A program made the translations under genes and the position numbers. 64,000 nucleotides of DNA, from assembly GCA_029194675.1 (NCBI GenBank), contig JARFXP010000005.1, positions 162,080-226,079 on the forward strand, written 5' to 3'. Below, one piece after another: positions 1 through 8,398 of this stretch (positions are counted from its first letter, which is position 1; the number at the start of each line of letters is the position of its first letter). The notes under the pieces are model-generated. The model was not told where the DNA came from. It saw nothing but the letters and a program-made list of their open reading frames with translations, and did not search any database. This DNA is from Nitrospira sp. (lineage in GTDB: Bacteria; Nitrospirota; Nitrospiria; Nitrospirales; Nitrospiraceae).

Positions 1-275
1 CGCTTCAATGATTCAAGGATCGTCGGCGTTCGCTCAACGGCGAACATACGGTGAAACTTCTCGTCTTCCTTAGGCCCCAGCCCCGTATCAACCAGGATGT
101 TCTTGCCGTTCGCCCTGATTAATAGAGCTGTGAGGCTGAGGGAGATCCGGTTCGACTCATCGGTGGGACAACATTTCTCCCACAAGACTTTCGGCACAAC
201 GCCAAACATGGCGCCGCCGTCCAGCCGGAAGCGGCCGTCACTTACGGGATAAATCTCAAACGCACCGAGTTTCAT
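1..275 (-). CDS. MBL-fold metallo-hydrolase, N-terminal part (runs off left edge)
   Basis: The reverse complement from 275 opens with ATG and reads MKLGAFEIYPVSDGRFRLDG, followed by a segment ending LLIRANGKNILVDTGLGPKE. This is the usual start of a metallo-beta-lactamase-fold hydrolase: a beta hairpin, then the ILVDTGxG strand-turn that precedes the metal-binding HxHxDH motif, which would lie outside the window. Only about 91 codons are present, so substrate and metal site cannot be judged. It is separated from the catabolic operon by a 450-bp gap that holds an inverted-repeat element, so it is probably not cotranscribed with it. Confidence 0.75.
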   Translation of the reverse strand, partial: MKLGAFEIYPVSDGRFRLDGGAMFGVVPKVLWEKCCPTDESNRISLSLTALLIRANGKNILVDTGLGPKEDEKFHRMFAVERTPTILESLK

Positions 276-503
276 GAGTAGCTCTCGACCGACTGTGTTT
301 TTACCTCATCGACCTATTCTACGGGTCCTGTCACGACAAACAGCCCCACCGTGCTCACTCCACCCATCCCCCTGTGGGACCCTTTCGTTGCGCGCGGTGG
401 GGCGCCCCGTTCGCCGCGCCACCCGTGATTTCCCATCGCCGCTTCTATTCGGCCCATTTCCTTCTAGCACCTTCTTCTTCCTTTCCCATTCCCCTAGCCC
501 AAG

Positions 504-724
504 TCGATCAGAGTGGTGGAAAGAGACATTGCGGGAAAGCCGTGCTGGTGTGCGTAGAGAACGAACGAGCGAGGGCCGACAGCTCATGGCTGTACCTTCA
601 GTCATGAGCAGATCGGAATACCCCCACGTTTCCACGTGGGGGATAGGGGGCACCGCAGCCGTTCTTCCGTGCACTACAGCAGCTAGGCGAACACGCAAAG
701 AATCGGCTTCACCACTCTGATCGA
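504..724. mobile_element. MITE-like element with 15-bp perfect terminal inverted repeats
   Basis: The 15-mer TCGATCAGAGTGGTG at 504-518 recurs as its exact reverse complement at 710-724. The 221 bp between contain no convincing gene and enclose a perfect 9-bp hairpin at 621-642 (CCCCCACGT, loop TTCC, ACGTGGGGG). A non-coding segment with perfect ends fits a miniature transposable element. No target duplication is evident. The right end lies 3 bp from the stop codon of the mutase gene. The remaining gap (276-503) shows nothing else I can support. Confidence 0.55.
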
Positions 725-727
725 CCC

Positions 728-2326
728 TCATAACACCACCGGATCCCGATACATGCCCAAGACTTCTTTCAATGCCAGGCAAATTTCACCTAACGTCGCC
801 TTGGCCTTCACCGCGTCGATGAGATACGGCATCACATTCTCGCCACACGTGGCTGCTTCCTGCAGTGCCTCGACGGCGCCGGCCATTTTGAAGGAGTCGC
901 GAGACTTCCGCAGGTCCGAAAGACGTGCCACCTGGTCATTCTCAACATCCTGCCCGATCTTGAGGATCGGGATCTGGCGTGCTTCCGGTTCCACATACTC
1001 GTTGACCCCCACGATGATTCGCTCCTTCTGTTCCACCTCACGTAGGTACCGTTGCGCGGCGTCGAGGATTTCACGCTGGGGGAAGCCCCGCTCGATGGCC
1101 CTGACCATGCCGCCCATCTCGTCCAACCGACGAAAGTAACCCAGCGCCGCCTCTTCGAGGCGATTAGTAAGGGTCTCGACATAATAGGAGCCGCCGAGAG
1201 GATCAACGGTATTGGTGACCTCGCTCTCCTGCGCGATGATCTGCTGGGTGCGCAGCGCGAGTTTCACCGCGTCTTCGGTCGGCAGCGCGAGCGTTTCGTC
1301 CATCGAATTGGTATGGAGGGACTGTGTGCCACCCATGACGGCCGCGAGGGCCTGAATCGTCGTCCGGACCACGTTGTTCATGGGCTGTTGCGCCGTGAGT
1401 GAACAGCCGGCCGTCTGCGCGTGGCAGCGAAGTTGCGCCGAGCGGGGATCGGAGGGCCGATACCGACGCGTCATTTCGCGAGCCCACAGTCGACGGGCGG
1501 CACGGAACTTGGCGATCTCCTCAAAGAAGTCGTTGTGGGCATTGAAAAAGAACGAGAGCTGCGGAGCGAACCGGTCCACGGGTAGACCCGCTTTGACCGC
1601 CGCATCCACGTAGGTGAGACCGTCGTAGAGGGTAAAGGCCAATTCTTGCACCGCAGTCGAGCCGGCTTCCCGGATGTGATACCCGCTGATGCTGACCGGA
1701 TGCCACTTGGGCACATACTCGGCGCAGTACGCGATGGTGTCGGTGATCAGGCGGAGTGAAGGATCAGGCGGAAAGAGCCACTCTTTCTGAGCGATGTATT
1801 CTTTCAGAATATCGTTCTGCAACGTGCCGTCCAGCCGCTCGAGACCGATGCCGCGCTTCACCGCGACCGCGAGATACATCGCGAAGATCACGGCGGCCGG
1901 ACCGTTGATCGTCATCGAGGTGGTGACTTGCTCAAGCGGAATGCCGTCGAACAGTCGCTCCATGTCATCGAGCGAGGAGATCGCGACGCCGCAATGACCG
2001 ACCTCACCGTGAGCGCGGGGATCATCTGCGTCGATTCCCATCAACGTCGGCATGTCGAACGCCACGCTCAGTCCGTTTTGTCCATGCTGGAGGAGGTATT
2101 TGAATCGGCGATTCGTGTCCTCCGCCGATCCGAATCCGGCGAATTGCCGCATCGTCCAGAGCCGGCCGCGATACATGGTCGGATGCACGCCTCGTGTGTA
2201 CGGAAACTCACCCGGTGCTCCAAGTTCTTCCTCGGGCGACCAGTCCTTCAGATCGTTATGGGTATACACAGGGTTGATGCCGAATGCCGAAAGAGAGGTG
2301 AATCGCGGTTTACGTTCTTGCATCAT
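728..2326 (-). CDS. Acyl-CoA mutase (methylmalonyl/isobutyryl-CoA type) large subunit
   Basis: 532 residues, matching the large, B12-lid-forming subunit of split methylmalonyl-CoA or isobutyryl-CoA mutases, which rearrange carbon skeletons by a radical mechanism. Visible signatures are [14 protein letters not shown] and [10 protein letters not shown] near residues 45-70, [28 protein letters not shown], the [15 protein letters not shown] stretch, SLHTNSMDE and [10 protein letters not shown]. The cobalamin-binding small subunit (DxHxxG) is not fused and is not found in this window. The gene follows 3-hydroxybutyryl-CoA dehydrogenase after 36 bp and is the last gene of the operon. Substrate preference (methylmalonyl-, isobutyryl- or hydroxyisobutyryl-CoA) cannot be fixed by eye. 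The start has tandem ATG codons with GGAG just upstream. Confidence 0.88.
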   Translation of the reverse strand: MMQERKPRFTSLSAFGINPVYTHNDLKDWSPEEELGAPGEFPYTRGVHPTMYRGRLWTMRQFAGFGSAEDTNRRFKYLLQHGQNGLSVAFDMPTLMGIDADDPRAHGEVGHCGVAISSLDDMERLFDGIPLEQVTTSMTINGPAAVIFAMYLAVAVKRGIGLERLDGTLQNDILKEYIAQKEWLFPPDPSLRLITDTIAYCAEYVPKWHPVSISGYHIREAGSTAVQELAFTLYDGLTYVDAAVKAGLPVDRFAPQLSFFFNAHNDFFEEIAKFRAARRLWAREMTRRYRPSDPRSAQLRCHAQTAGCSLTAQQPMNNVVRTTIQALAAVMGGTQSLHTNSMDETLALPTEDAVKLALRTQQIIAQESEVTNTVDPLGGSYYVETLTNRLEEAALGYFRRLDEMGGMVRAIERGFPQREILDAAQRYLREVEQKERIIVGVNEYVEPEARQIPILKIGQDVENDQVARLSDLRKSRDSFKMAGAVEALQEAATCGENVMPYLIDAVKAKATLGEICLALKEVLGMYRDPVVL

Positions 2327-2362
2327 CTGCTCCGGATCGTGGCGAGGAACCGGGGATCAAGA

Positions 2363-3259
2363 TCAGAACCTGCTTATGGCTGCCTGCTGTTCGTTACTCC
2401 CTTCATAGACGTAGAACCCGCGGCCGCTCTTCCTCCCAAGCCACCCTGCTTCAACATACTGGCGGAGCAAGGGGCAGGGACGGAATTTGGGATCGTTCAA
2501 GTCCTGACACAGAACATCGCCGATGGCCAACACTGTATCCAGGCCGATCCGGTCGGCAAGGGCCAACGGTCCCACGGGATGATTGGCGCCGGCAGTCATG
2601 GCCAGATCAATGTCCTCGGCAGATGCAACATCCTCTTCCAGCACGAAAACGGCCTCATTGATCATGGGAATCAGGACGCGGTTCACGATGAATCCCGGTA
2701 CATCTTTAGCCAAGACGGGCGTTTTCCCCAAGCGCTTTGCCAAGTCGAGCACAAGTTGCGTCGTTTGTTCGGTTGTTTCCAGTCCGCGAACAACCTCCAC
2801 GAGTCTCATCACCGGTGCTGGGTTCATAAAATGGAAACCCACAACACGGTCCGGCCGGCCGGAGGCGGCTCCTAACTTCGTGATTGAAATGGATGAGGTA
2901 TTGGTCGCGAACACTGCCTGCGGCACGCAGACTCGATTCAATTGGGCGAAGAGGTCTCGCTTCATAGCGAGATCTTCCGGAATCGCTTCGATGACCAACT
3001 GTACGTCCCGCAAGCGGTCGAGCTTGACCGATGGGTGAATGAGAGCCAGCACCTCCCCTGCTTGACGGTCGGTGAGGCTCCCTCGCGAAACTGCACGTTC
3101 CAATCCGACACGTATCTTGGAGATGGCCTCCGCTAACGGCGGCTCGGCAACGTCCACAAGGAAGACATGGTACCCGGCAGTGGCGCACACTTGACCAATG
3201 CCGCGGCCCATCTGGCCCGCTCCGACAATGCCGATCATCCCTATGTCGTCGAGTTTCAT
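2363..3259 (-). CDS. 3-hydroxybutyryl-CoA / 3-hydroxyacyl-CoA dehydrogenase
   Basis: About 298 residues from the ATG at 3259, chosen over an upstream in-frame start because it leaves only six residues before the Rossmann strand and follows an AGGTGGTGG ribosome site. The NAD-binding GAGQMG motif sits at residues 13-18, and VGFHFMNPAPVMRLVEV carries the catalytic His and the Asn of the 3HCDH family. The C-terminal domain (DVPGFIVNRVLIPMINEA, NHPVGPLALADRIGLD) is complete. It oxidises 3-hydroxyacyl-CoA to 3-oxoacyl-CoA with NAD. It lies between E2 and the mutase in the same operon. A second, longer paralogue is encoded at 14163-15386, so the two probably differ in chain length or direction. Confidence 0.92.
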   Translation of the reverse strand: MKLDDIGMIGIVGAGQMGRGIGQVCATAGYHVFLVDVAEPPLAEAISKIRVGLERAVSRGSLTDRQAGEVLALIHPSVKLDRLRDVQLVIEAIPEDLAMKRDLFAQLNRVCVPQAVFATNTSSISITKLGAASGRPDRVVGFHFMNPAPVMRLVEVVRGLETTEQTTQLVLDLAKRLGKTPVLAKDVPGFIVNRVLIPMINEAVFVLEEDVASAEDIDLAMTAGANHPVGPLALADRIGLDTVLAIGDVLCQDLNDPKFRPCPLLRQYVEAGWLGRKSGRGFYVYEGSNEQQAAISRF

Positions 3260-3358
3260 GGCAAGAAACCACCACCTTCGCTCGTTACTCCGACCGGCTG
3301 AACCGGCCGTTAAAACTCGTCCGCACGGCGCCGACGATCCCTGCACGTGAGGTCCGGT

Positions 3359-4501
3359 TCACAAGATCTGCTCCCAATGGCTCTGTTCGAGATACTGTTT
3401 CACTTTTGCCATGAATTGATCCGCCGTTGCACCGTCGATGACCCGATGGTCGAAGGACAGGCTGAGGTAGCCCGTCGGTCGAATGGCAATCGCATCGTCA
3501 ATGATGACGGCACGTTTCTGAATGGCGCCGATGCCCAAAATCGCGATTTGCGGCTGATGGATGATCGGGGTGCTGAACAAGCTGCCGAACCCGCCATGGT
3601 TCGTGATTGTGAACGTCCCGCCCTGAACCGCTTCAGGATTCAACTTTTTGGACCTGGCCCGTTCGGCGAGATCACCGATTTCTTTCGACAGCTGCGTCAG
3701 TCCTTTTCGATCGGCATACCGAATAACCGGCACCAATAGCCCGTCATCGAGCGCTGTGGCGATCCCCACGTGGATATCTTTCTTCACCACGATGCCTTGC
3801 TCACTCCATGACGAATTCACGACTGGTACCTCGCGAATGGCTCTCGTCGCGGAACGGATCACAAACGGAAGATAGGTGAGGTTTCGACCTTCCCTGAATT
3901 TGACGATGTTCGAAAAATCGGCCTCGAAAAAGGTGGTGACGTGGGCTGACGTCTGTTTGCTCTTGACCATCCGATCGGCGATGGTCTTGCGCATCTGCGT
4001 GAAGGGCAGAAGTTCTTCGCCCATGGAAACCTCGTCACCCGCAGCGGCGACTGTGATCTGAGAACCGCGCTGAGCGAGACAGTCGAGCACATCCTTCTTG
4101 GTTACCCGGCCGCCGACCCCGGTCCCCTTCACCTGTGAAAGATCGATGCCGCGCTCCTTCGCCAGCTGCCGGACCGCCGGGGAATGATGTTGTTCGCCCG
4201 CTGGAGTCGGTTCCATGGGACGGACAACCACCCCCCCGACCCGATTGATCACTTCCGACGGCGGAGCACTCTCGATTCGGGCCAGCAAGCTTCCGACAGG
4301 AACCGTCTGCCCCTCATGCACGACGATCTCATTCAACAAGCCTGTGGCAGGCGAGGGAATTTCTAATGTCACCTTTTCAGTTTCGACTTCCAAGAGGGAC
4401 TCGTCCTTCTGAATCAGCCCTCCGACCGGGACGAGCCACTTGACCACCGTTCCCTCGGCGATGCTCTCTCCAAGCTGCGGCATGATGATCTCGGTAGCCA
4501 T
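3359..4501 (-). CDS. 2-oxoacid dehydrogenase E2, lipoyl acyltransferase
   Basis: 380 residues from the ATG at 4501. It has one N-terminal lipoyl domain with the lipoylated lysine K43 in EVETEKVTLEIP, a peripheral-subunit-binding domain around residues 105-140 (AVRQLAKERGIDLSQVKGTG), and a catalytic domain ending in SFDHRVIDGA, with the active-site His and Asp near 351-355. E2 transfers the acyl group from E1-bound TPP via lipoate to CoA. It is encoded downstream of E1 alpha and E1 beta. The 100-bp gap to E1 beta holds only short inverted repeats. No E3 dihydrolipoyl dehydrogenase is visible in the window. Context with aromatic and acyl-CoA catabolism favours branched-chain 2-oxoacids over pyruvate, but this is inference. 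Confidence 0.92.
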   Translation of the reverse strand: MATEIIMPQLGESIAEGTVVKWLVPVGGLIQKDESLLEVETEKVTLEIPSPATGLLNEIVVHEGQTVPVGSLLARIESAPPSEVINRVGGVVVRPMEPTPAGEQHHSPAVRQLAKERGIDLSQVKGTGVGGRVTKKDVLDCLAQRGSQITVAAAGDEVSMGEELLPFTQMRKTIADRMVKSKQTSAHVTTFFEADFSNIVKFREGRNLTYLPFVIRSATRAIREVPVVNSSWSEQGIVVKKDIHVGIATALDDGLLVPVIRYADRKGLTQLSKEIGDLAERARSKKLNPEAVQGGTFTITNHGGFGSLFSTPIIHQPQIAILGIGAIQKRAVIIDDAIAIRPTGYLSLSFDHRVIDGATADQFMAKVKQYLEQSHWEQIL

Positions 4502-4601
4502 GCTCAAGTGTTGAGTGATGAGTGCTGCGGACTGAGATGGGCATCTAGCAAATGTGCGGGGCCTTGGTGCTCAGTCCTCATAACACAGTCCTCAGCCCTT
4601 T

Positions 4602-5597
4602 TTAGTACGCCGCCAACTTCCGCGCTGCTGAGACGATGTCGCTCGTCTTCGGGAGGAAAAACTCCTCCAGCGGCGGACTGAAGGGCACCGGCGTGTCCGG
4701 CGGTGCGATACGCACAATCGGCCCATCCAAGCAATCGAAACAGTCTTCAGCCAACAGTGCTGCGATTTCGGCTCCGATACCGCCGGTCTTGTTGTCTTCA
4801 TGCAGAAGAATGACTTTGCTGGTCTTGCGTACCGACGAATAGATTGTTTCCTTGTCGAGCGGGATCAATGTGCGCAAGTCGACCACTTCCAGGTCGATCC
4901 CTTCCTTGGTCAATGCCTGAGCGGCCTCGAGCGCCAGGTGCACCATTGCGCCGTACGTGATGACCGAGATATCGTTCCCGACCCGTTTCACATCGGCCTT
5001 TCCAAGCGGCACAACGAAGTCTTCCTTAGGCAAGGCAGATTTGATGCGCCGGTAGAGAAATTTGTGCTCGAAGTAGATCACCGGGTTAGGGTCGCGAATC
5101 GCTGCCTTGAGGAGCCCCTTGGCGTCGTATGGTGTAGACGGGGCGACCAGCTTGAGCCCGGGTGAATGGAAGAACCAGCCTTCCGGACATTCAGAATGGA
5201 ACGGCCCACCATGCACACCACCGCCGAACGGTGCGCGGATAACCATAGGCACCGCGGCTCCCCATCGATAATGATTCTTGGCCGCCACCTCGGTGATCTG
5301 GTCGAAAGCGCAGGAGATGAAGTCCGCAAACTGCATCTCCACCACCGGACGCAGACCCATCATGGCCGCACCAATGGCTGCGCCGACAAAACCGGACTCG
5401 GCCAACGGCGTATCTAAAACCCGCCATTCGCCGTATTTTTGGAGAAAGCCTTCGGTGATCTTGAAGGCACCCCCGTATGTGCCGACATCTTCCCCCATCA
5501 GAAACACCCGTTCATCTCGAGCCATTTCCTCATCCAAGGCTTGTGAAATCGCCTCCAGGTAACTGACTTCCTCGGTCGCTTGAGCCATGGCCACCAT
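4602..5597 (-). CDS. 2-oxoacid dehydrogenase E1 component, beta subunit
   Basis: 331 residues from the ATG at 5597, selected because AGAAGGAG lies 8 bp upstream. The family signatures are VFLMGEDVGTYGGAFKITEG, DTPLAESGFVGAAIGAAMMG, EMQFADFISCAFDQI and the C-terminal transketolase domain VVDLRTLIPLDKETI. E1 beta pairs with E1 alpha to form the TPP-dependent decarboxylase that loads acyl groups onto E2. It starts 33 bp after the E1 alpha stop. Sequence alone does not separate pyruvate, acetoin and branched-chain types; neighbours argue for branched-chain 2-oxoacids. Confidence 0.92.
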   Translation of the reverse strand: MVAMAQATEEVSYLEAISQALDEEMARDERVFLMGEDVGTYGGAFKITEGFLQKYGEWRVLDTPLAESGFVGAAIGAAMMGLRPVVEMQFADFISCAFDQITEVAAKNHYRWGAAVPMVIRAPFGGGVHGGPFHSECPEGWFFHSPGLKLVAPSTPYDAKGLLKAAIRDPNPVIYFEHKFLYRRIKSALPKEDFVVPLGKADVKRVGNDISVITYGAMVHLALEAAQALTKEGIDLEVVDLRTLIPLDKETIYSSVRKTSKVILLHEDNKTGGIGAEIAALLAEDCFDCLDGPIVRIAPPDTPVPFSPPLEEFFLPKTSDIVSAARKLAAY

Positions 5598-5630
5598 AAC
5601 TGAGGCTCCTTCTGGGCCGAAAGCCAACCG

Positions 5631-6629
5631 CTAATAGCTGTCAGCTCCGTCCGCGAACACGCCTTCCAACATTTCCGGTCCTTCCGGCAGAGGACTCTGT
5701 TCCGCAAATTCCACACCGGTCTCGACTTCGTTCTTTACGCGTTCGGCTACTCTTTGGAAATACGATTCCTCGGCATAGCCGAGTTCTCTGAGCAGCCTCT
5801 CGGCTTTCAGGATCGGATCTTTCTTCTTCCAGTCCTCCAACAGTTCACGTGGCACGTATTTGGCCGGATCATGTTCGGAATGGCCGTGCATCCGCATCGT
5901 TTTGAACTCAAGAAAGGTCGGCCCTTCCCCCTCACGGGCGATTGCAATCGCCCGTTTTGCCGCCAGATAGACCGCCGCCACATCGTTACCGTCCACAATC
6001 TCACCGGGCATGCCATAGGCCTTGGCTCGATCCACGACGTTCGAGATCGCCATCTGCAGACGAAGCGGCGTCGAGTAAGCATATTGGTTGTTGGTACAGA
6101 AAAAAACGACGGGGAGCTTCCGCACCGCCGCAAAATTCATCGCCTCGTGAAAATCGCCCCTGCTGGATCCTCCATCACCGGTTCCCGTAAAGACCACGCG
6201 CGATTCGCCTCTAATCTTGAAGGCCAGAGCTGCACCGGCTGCCACCGGCAGGTTGTCTGCCAAATGGCTGACAAATCCGAAGACTCCTCGCCTGAGATCT
6301 CCCATGTGCACATTCCCGTCTTTTCCTTTGGTCGGCCCGGTCCTCTTCCCAAGATACTGGGCGAGGATCTCGCCGGTCGTGAAGCCCCGAATGAGGAAAG
6401 CCCCCATGTCCCGGTGATACGGAGCGATGACATCATCTCGCTCCAGCGCGGAGGCATATCCGACGGCAATCGCTTCCATTCCATGACTGGTGTAGACCCC
6501 GCCGACGATACGTCCCTGTCTGTAGAGTGCTGTGATCCTCTCCTCAAGCGCTCGGGTGAGCCTGAGGTAGTGGTGCATCTGGAGCATGTCGTCTCGCTTG
6601 ATCTCTTTGGCGATGTCGGCAACATCCAT
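5631..6629 (-). CDS. 2-oxoacid dehydrogenase E1 component, alpha subunit
   Basis: 332 residues. The thiamine diphosphate motif runs from GDG at 151-153 (GTGDGGSSRGDFHEAMNFA) to NN at 180-181 (FCTNNQYAYST). Further hallmarks are GVYTSHGMEAIAVG, the histidine-containing IAPYHRDMGAFLIRG and the phosphorylation-loop region MRMHGHSEHDPAKY. GGAGG is placed 5 bp before the ATG. It catalyses oxidative decarboxylation of a 2-oxoacid together with the beta subunit encoded just downstream. Length and motifs are normal for the family. Confidence 0.93.
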   Translation of the reverse strand: MDVADIAKEIKRDDMLQMHHYLRLTRALEERITALYRQGRIVGGVYTSHGMEAIAVGYASALERDDVIAPYHRDMGAFLIRGFTTGEILAQYLGKRTGPTKGKDGNVHMGDLRRGVFGFVSHLADNLPVAAGAALAFKIRGESRVVFTGTGDGGSSRGDFHEAMNFAAVRKLPVVFFCTNNQYAYSTPLRLQMAISNVVDRAKAYGMPGEIVDGNDVAAVYLAAKRAIAIAREGEGPTFLEFKTMRMHGHSEHDPAKYVPRELLEDWKKKDPILKAERLLRELGYAEESYFQRVAERVKNEVETGVEFAEQSPLPEGPEMLEGVFADGADSY

Positions 6630-6650
6630 GACAACCTCCGAATCGCTGAC

Positions 6651-7409
6651 TTACAAGGCCGGCATGTCATTCCATGACAACAAGGGTTTGTGTGCCCGGC
6701 ATAGAGGACAGTGTGCGGGCTCCCACTGCGGCATGTCGAGATCCGTCGTGTAGTAGAATGGATACTGTGCGATTAATTCATTCATCAGCGGGAACTGGCC
6801 GCTGTCGCGGCGGGCAAAGACCAGCAAACCTGCCAAGAGCCCTCCATTGTCCGTGATGACCTTGCCGAGTTTGCTGACACAATTGCCGCGCGTGGTGACA
6901 TCGTTGAGAGCCACAAAACGTTCGCCGGCTTTGATCGCACCGACCGCAATGTCCGTTCCGATCCGTCCTGTCTGGCAGCTGTACGGTGTCAGTACCACTC
7001 GCAATCCCATCGTGTCATCCAAGACCTCTGCGATTCCTCGTGCAAGTAATTCCGCGGTCGAGCTGGTCGCCATGAGCCCGGTGATTGGATGGTGTTGAAA
7101 CGTCTGTTTGATCCAGGCCGCCATATCGACGACCAACCGTTTGATCAATTCCGGAAAACGCGCGATCGATTCGAACCGTAGGTATGTACCCGTGTGATGA
7201 CCTGACACGACCTCCACATGGGTATCGAAGTAGACGGATCGAGATGTACGGAGAATCCCCAGAATGTCCTTCTTTGTCAGAATGGTATGCGAACCGACAC
7301 GGATAAGGCTTGTCAGCTTTGCATCGATCGCCGACTCGTCATAGAGCTTTCGATGCCGTTCCGCCATCTCTGCGAGAGCCTGCTCAGCCGTGCCGACCGA
7401 CATCTTCAC
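6651..7409 (-). CDS. Phosphoribosyltransferase-like protein (orotate PRTase type)
   Basis: 252 residues. The stretch RFVALNDVTTRGNCVSKLG looks like a PRPP-binding loop (usually hydrophobics, D/E-D, then TTG), and ITDNGGLLAGLLVFARR is the strand-helix that follows it in orotate-type phosphoribosyltransferases. The C-terminus has CPLCRAHKP, a short CxxC knuckle seen in some PRTase-like proteins. The 5' end overlaps the previous gene: a GTG at 7409 shares GTGA with its stop, and an ATG at 7403 follows AAAGGGGGTG; either may be used. Its position between fumarylacetoacetase and E1 alpha genes is unexplained; a role in pyrimidine metabolism is not implied by the context. Confidence 0.7.
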   Translation of the reverse strand: MKMSVGTAEQALAEMAERHRKLYDESAIDAKLTSLIRVGSHTILTKKDILGILRTSRSVYFDTHVEVVSGHHTGTYLRFESIARFPELIKRLVVDMAAWIKQTFQHHPITGLMATSSTAELLARGIAEVLDDTMGLRVVLTPYSCQTGRIGTDIAVGAIKAGERFVALNDVTTRGNCVSKLGKVITDNGGLLAGLLVFARRDSGQFPLMNELIAQYPFYYTTDLDMPQWEPAHCPLCRAHKPLLSWNDMPAL

Positions 7410-8398
7410 CCCCTTTCTGCTTCACTCACCACACAGGTTCTGAGAACGCCGACCGGCTGGATTTCCAGCTCCACCACATCACCCGGCTTCAGGTAGCGAT
7501 CCATTTCCAAGCCACATCCCCCTCCGACCGTTCCCGAACCGAAGACATCGCCCGGATAAATAGTTTCGCCTCGCGACACATGCGCGATCATCTGGGGAAA
7601 AGACCAGTGGATGGTCCCGAATCGCCCCCGCGACCACTCTTCTCCGTTCACCCTGGCAATCATCGTCAATGCACCGAGGTCGGCAATCTCATCGGGAGTC
7701 ACGAGACAGGGACCCATCGCGGTTGCGAAGTCCTTACCCTTGGCCGGCCCAAGCCGACAAGCCATTTCTTGGAATTGAATGTCGCGCGCGCTGAAATCGT
7801 TCATGATCGTGTAACCGGCGATGTAGTGCTCTGCCTGCCGTTCGGGAATGTCTCTGCCCTTGCGCCCGACTACACAGGCGAGTTCCAGCTCATAGTCCAG
7901 CTTCGTCGTGTCGAGCGGCCAGGCTAGAGTCTCGTCCGGCCCGATGATCGTACGATGGTTTCCCTTGTAGTAGACCGGCATTTTGTACCACTCCGGTGGG
8001 ATCGGCTGCCCCCGCTTCTTCGATGTCGCAGCAATATGTTCTTCAAACGCGATAAAATCGCGAAGCGAAGGCGGATTGGGAAGGGGAGCGGAGAGTTGAA
8101 CATCGGTGGCTGAATAGACGATCGTTCCCCCCGCAGGGCCTTTGACTGAAGCGGGAAGTGCTGTTACGTAATCTTTCGCCCGACACGCTGCCGCGATTGT
8201 CGAAGCTCCTCCTTCGAGGAACTCCAACATCGTCGATGGAATCTGCGCATCGGCCAGGCGACGTGGTTGCGCTTCCTGTTGATCTGCCAACCAACGGGCA
8301 TAGGCCATGTTCAAGTCCACGACCTGTTGATGGTGTATCGCTCCTACCCTCGTGAAGGTGCCGAGAGAGGTTCTGACTCGGAAACTAACGAGCCTCAT
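7406..8398 (-). CDS. Fumarylacetoacetate hydrolase family protein
   Basis: About 330 residues from the ATG at 8398, which overlaps the stop of the homogentisate dioxygenase gene by ATGA. Family motifs are LDYELELACVVG (acidic metal ligands), GYTIMNDFSARDIQFQEM, GPAKGKDFATAMGPCLVTPDE and the C-terminal DVFGSGTVGGGCG. FAH enzymes cleave C-C bonds of acylpyruvates; here the likely substrate is fumarylacetoacetate, giving fumarate and acetoacetate, the last step of tyrosine breakdown. The direct coupling to homogentisate dioxygenase supports this. No maleylacetoacetate isomerase gene is seen in the window. Confidence 0.9.
   Translation of the reverse strand: MRLVSFRVRTSLGTFTRVGAIHHQQVVDLNMAYARWLADQQEAQPRRLADAQIPSTMLEFLEGGASTIAAACRAKDYVTALPASVKGPAGGTIVYSATDVQLSAPLPNPPSLRDFIAFEEHIAATSKKRGQPIPPEWYKMPVYYKGNHRTIIGPDETLAWPLDTTKLDYELELACVVGRKGRDIPERQAEHYIAGYTIMNDFSARDIQFQEMACRLGPAKGKDFATAMGPCLVTPDEIADLGALTMIARVNGEEWSRGRFGTIHWSFPQMIAHVSRGETIYPGDVFGSGTVGGGCGLEMDRYLKPGDVVELEIQPVGVLRTCVVSEAERG

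Noticed and set aside
621..642. Rho-independent terminator after the mutase gene
   Set aside because: The hairpin is perfect but has no T-tract on either strand and lies about 90 bp from the stop.
306..782. 158-codon minus-strand open frame across the MITE-like region
   Set aside because: It overlaps the inverted-repeat element and the end of the mutase gene, has arginine-rich composition and no domain.
1928..2875. 315-codon plus-strand frame
   Set aside because: Antisense to the mutase and dehydrogenase genes, whose products are clear family members.
4529..4577. Inverted repeat GGACTGAG/CTCAGTCC between E2 and E1 beta
   Set aside because: 8-bp arms with a 33-nt loop; too weak to call a regulatory structure.
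5754..6677. 307-codon plus-strand frame
   Set aside because: Antisense to E1 alpha; a composition shadow of a GC-rich gene.
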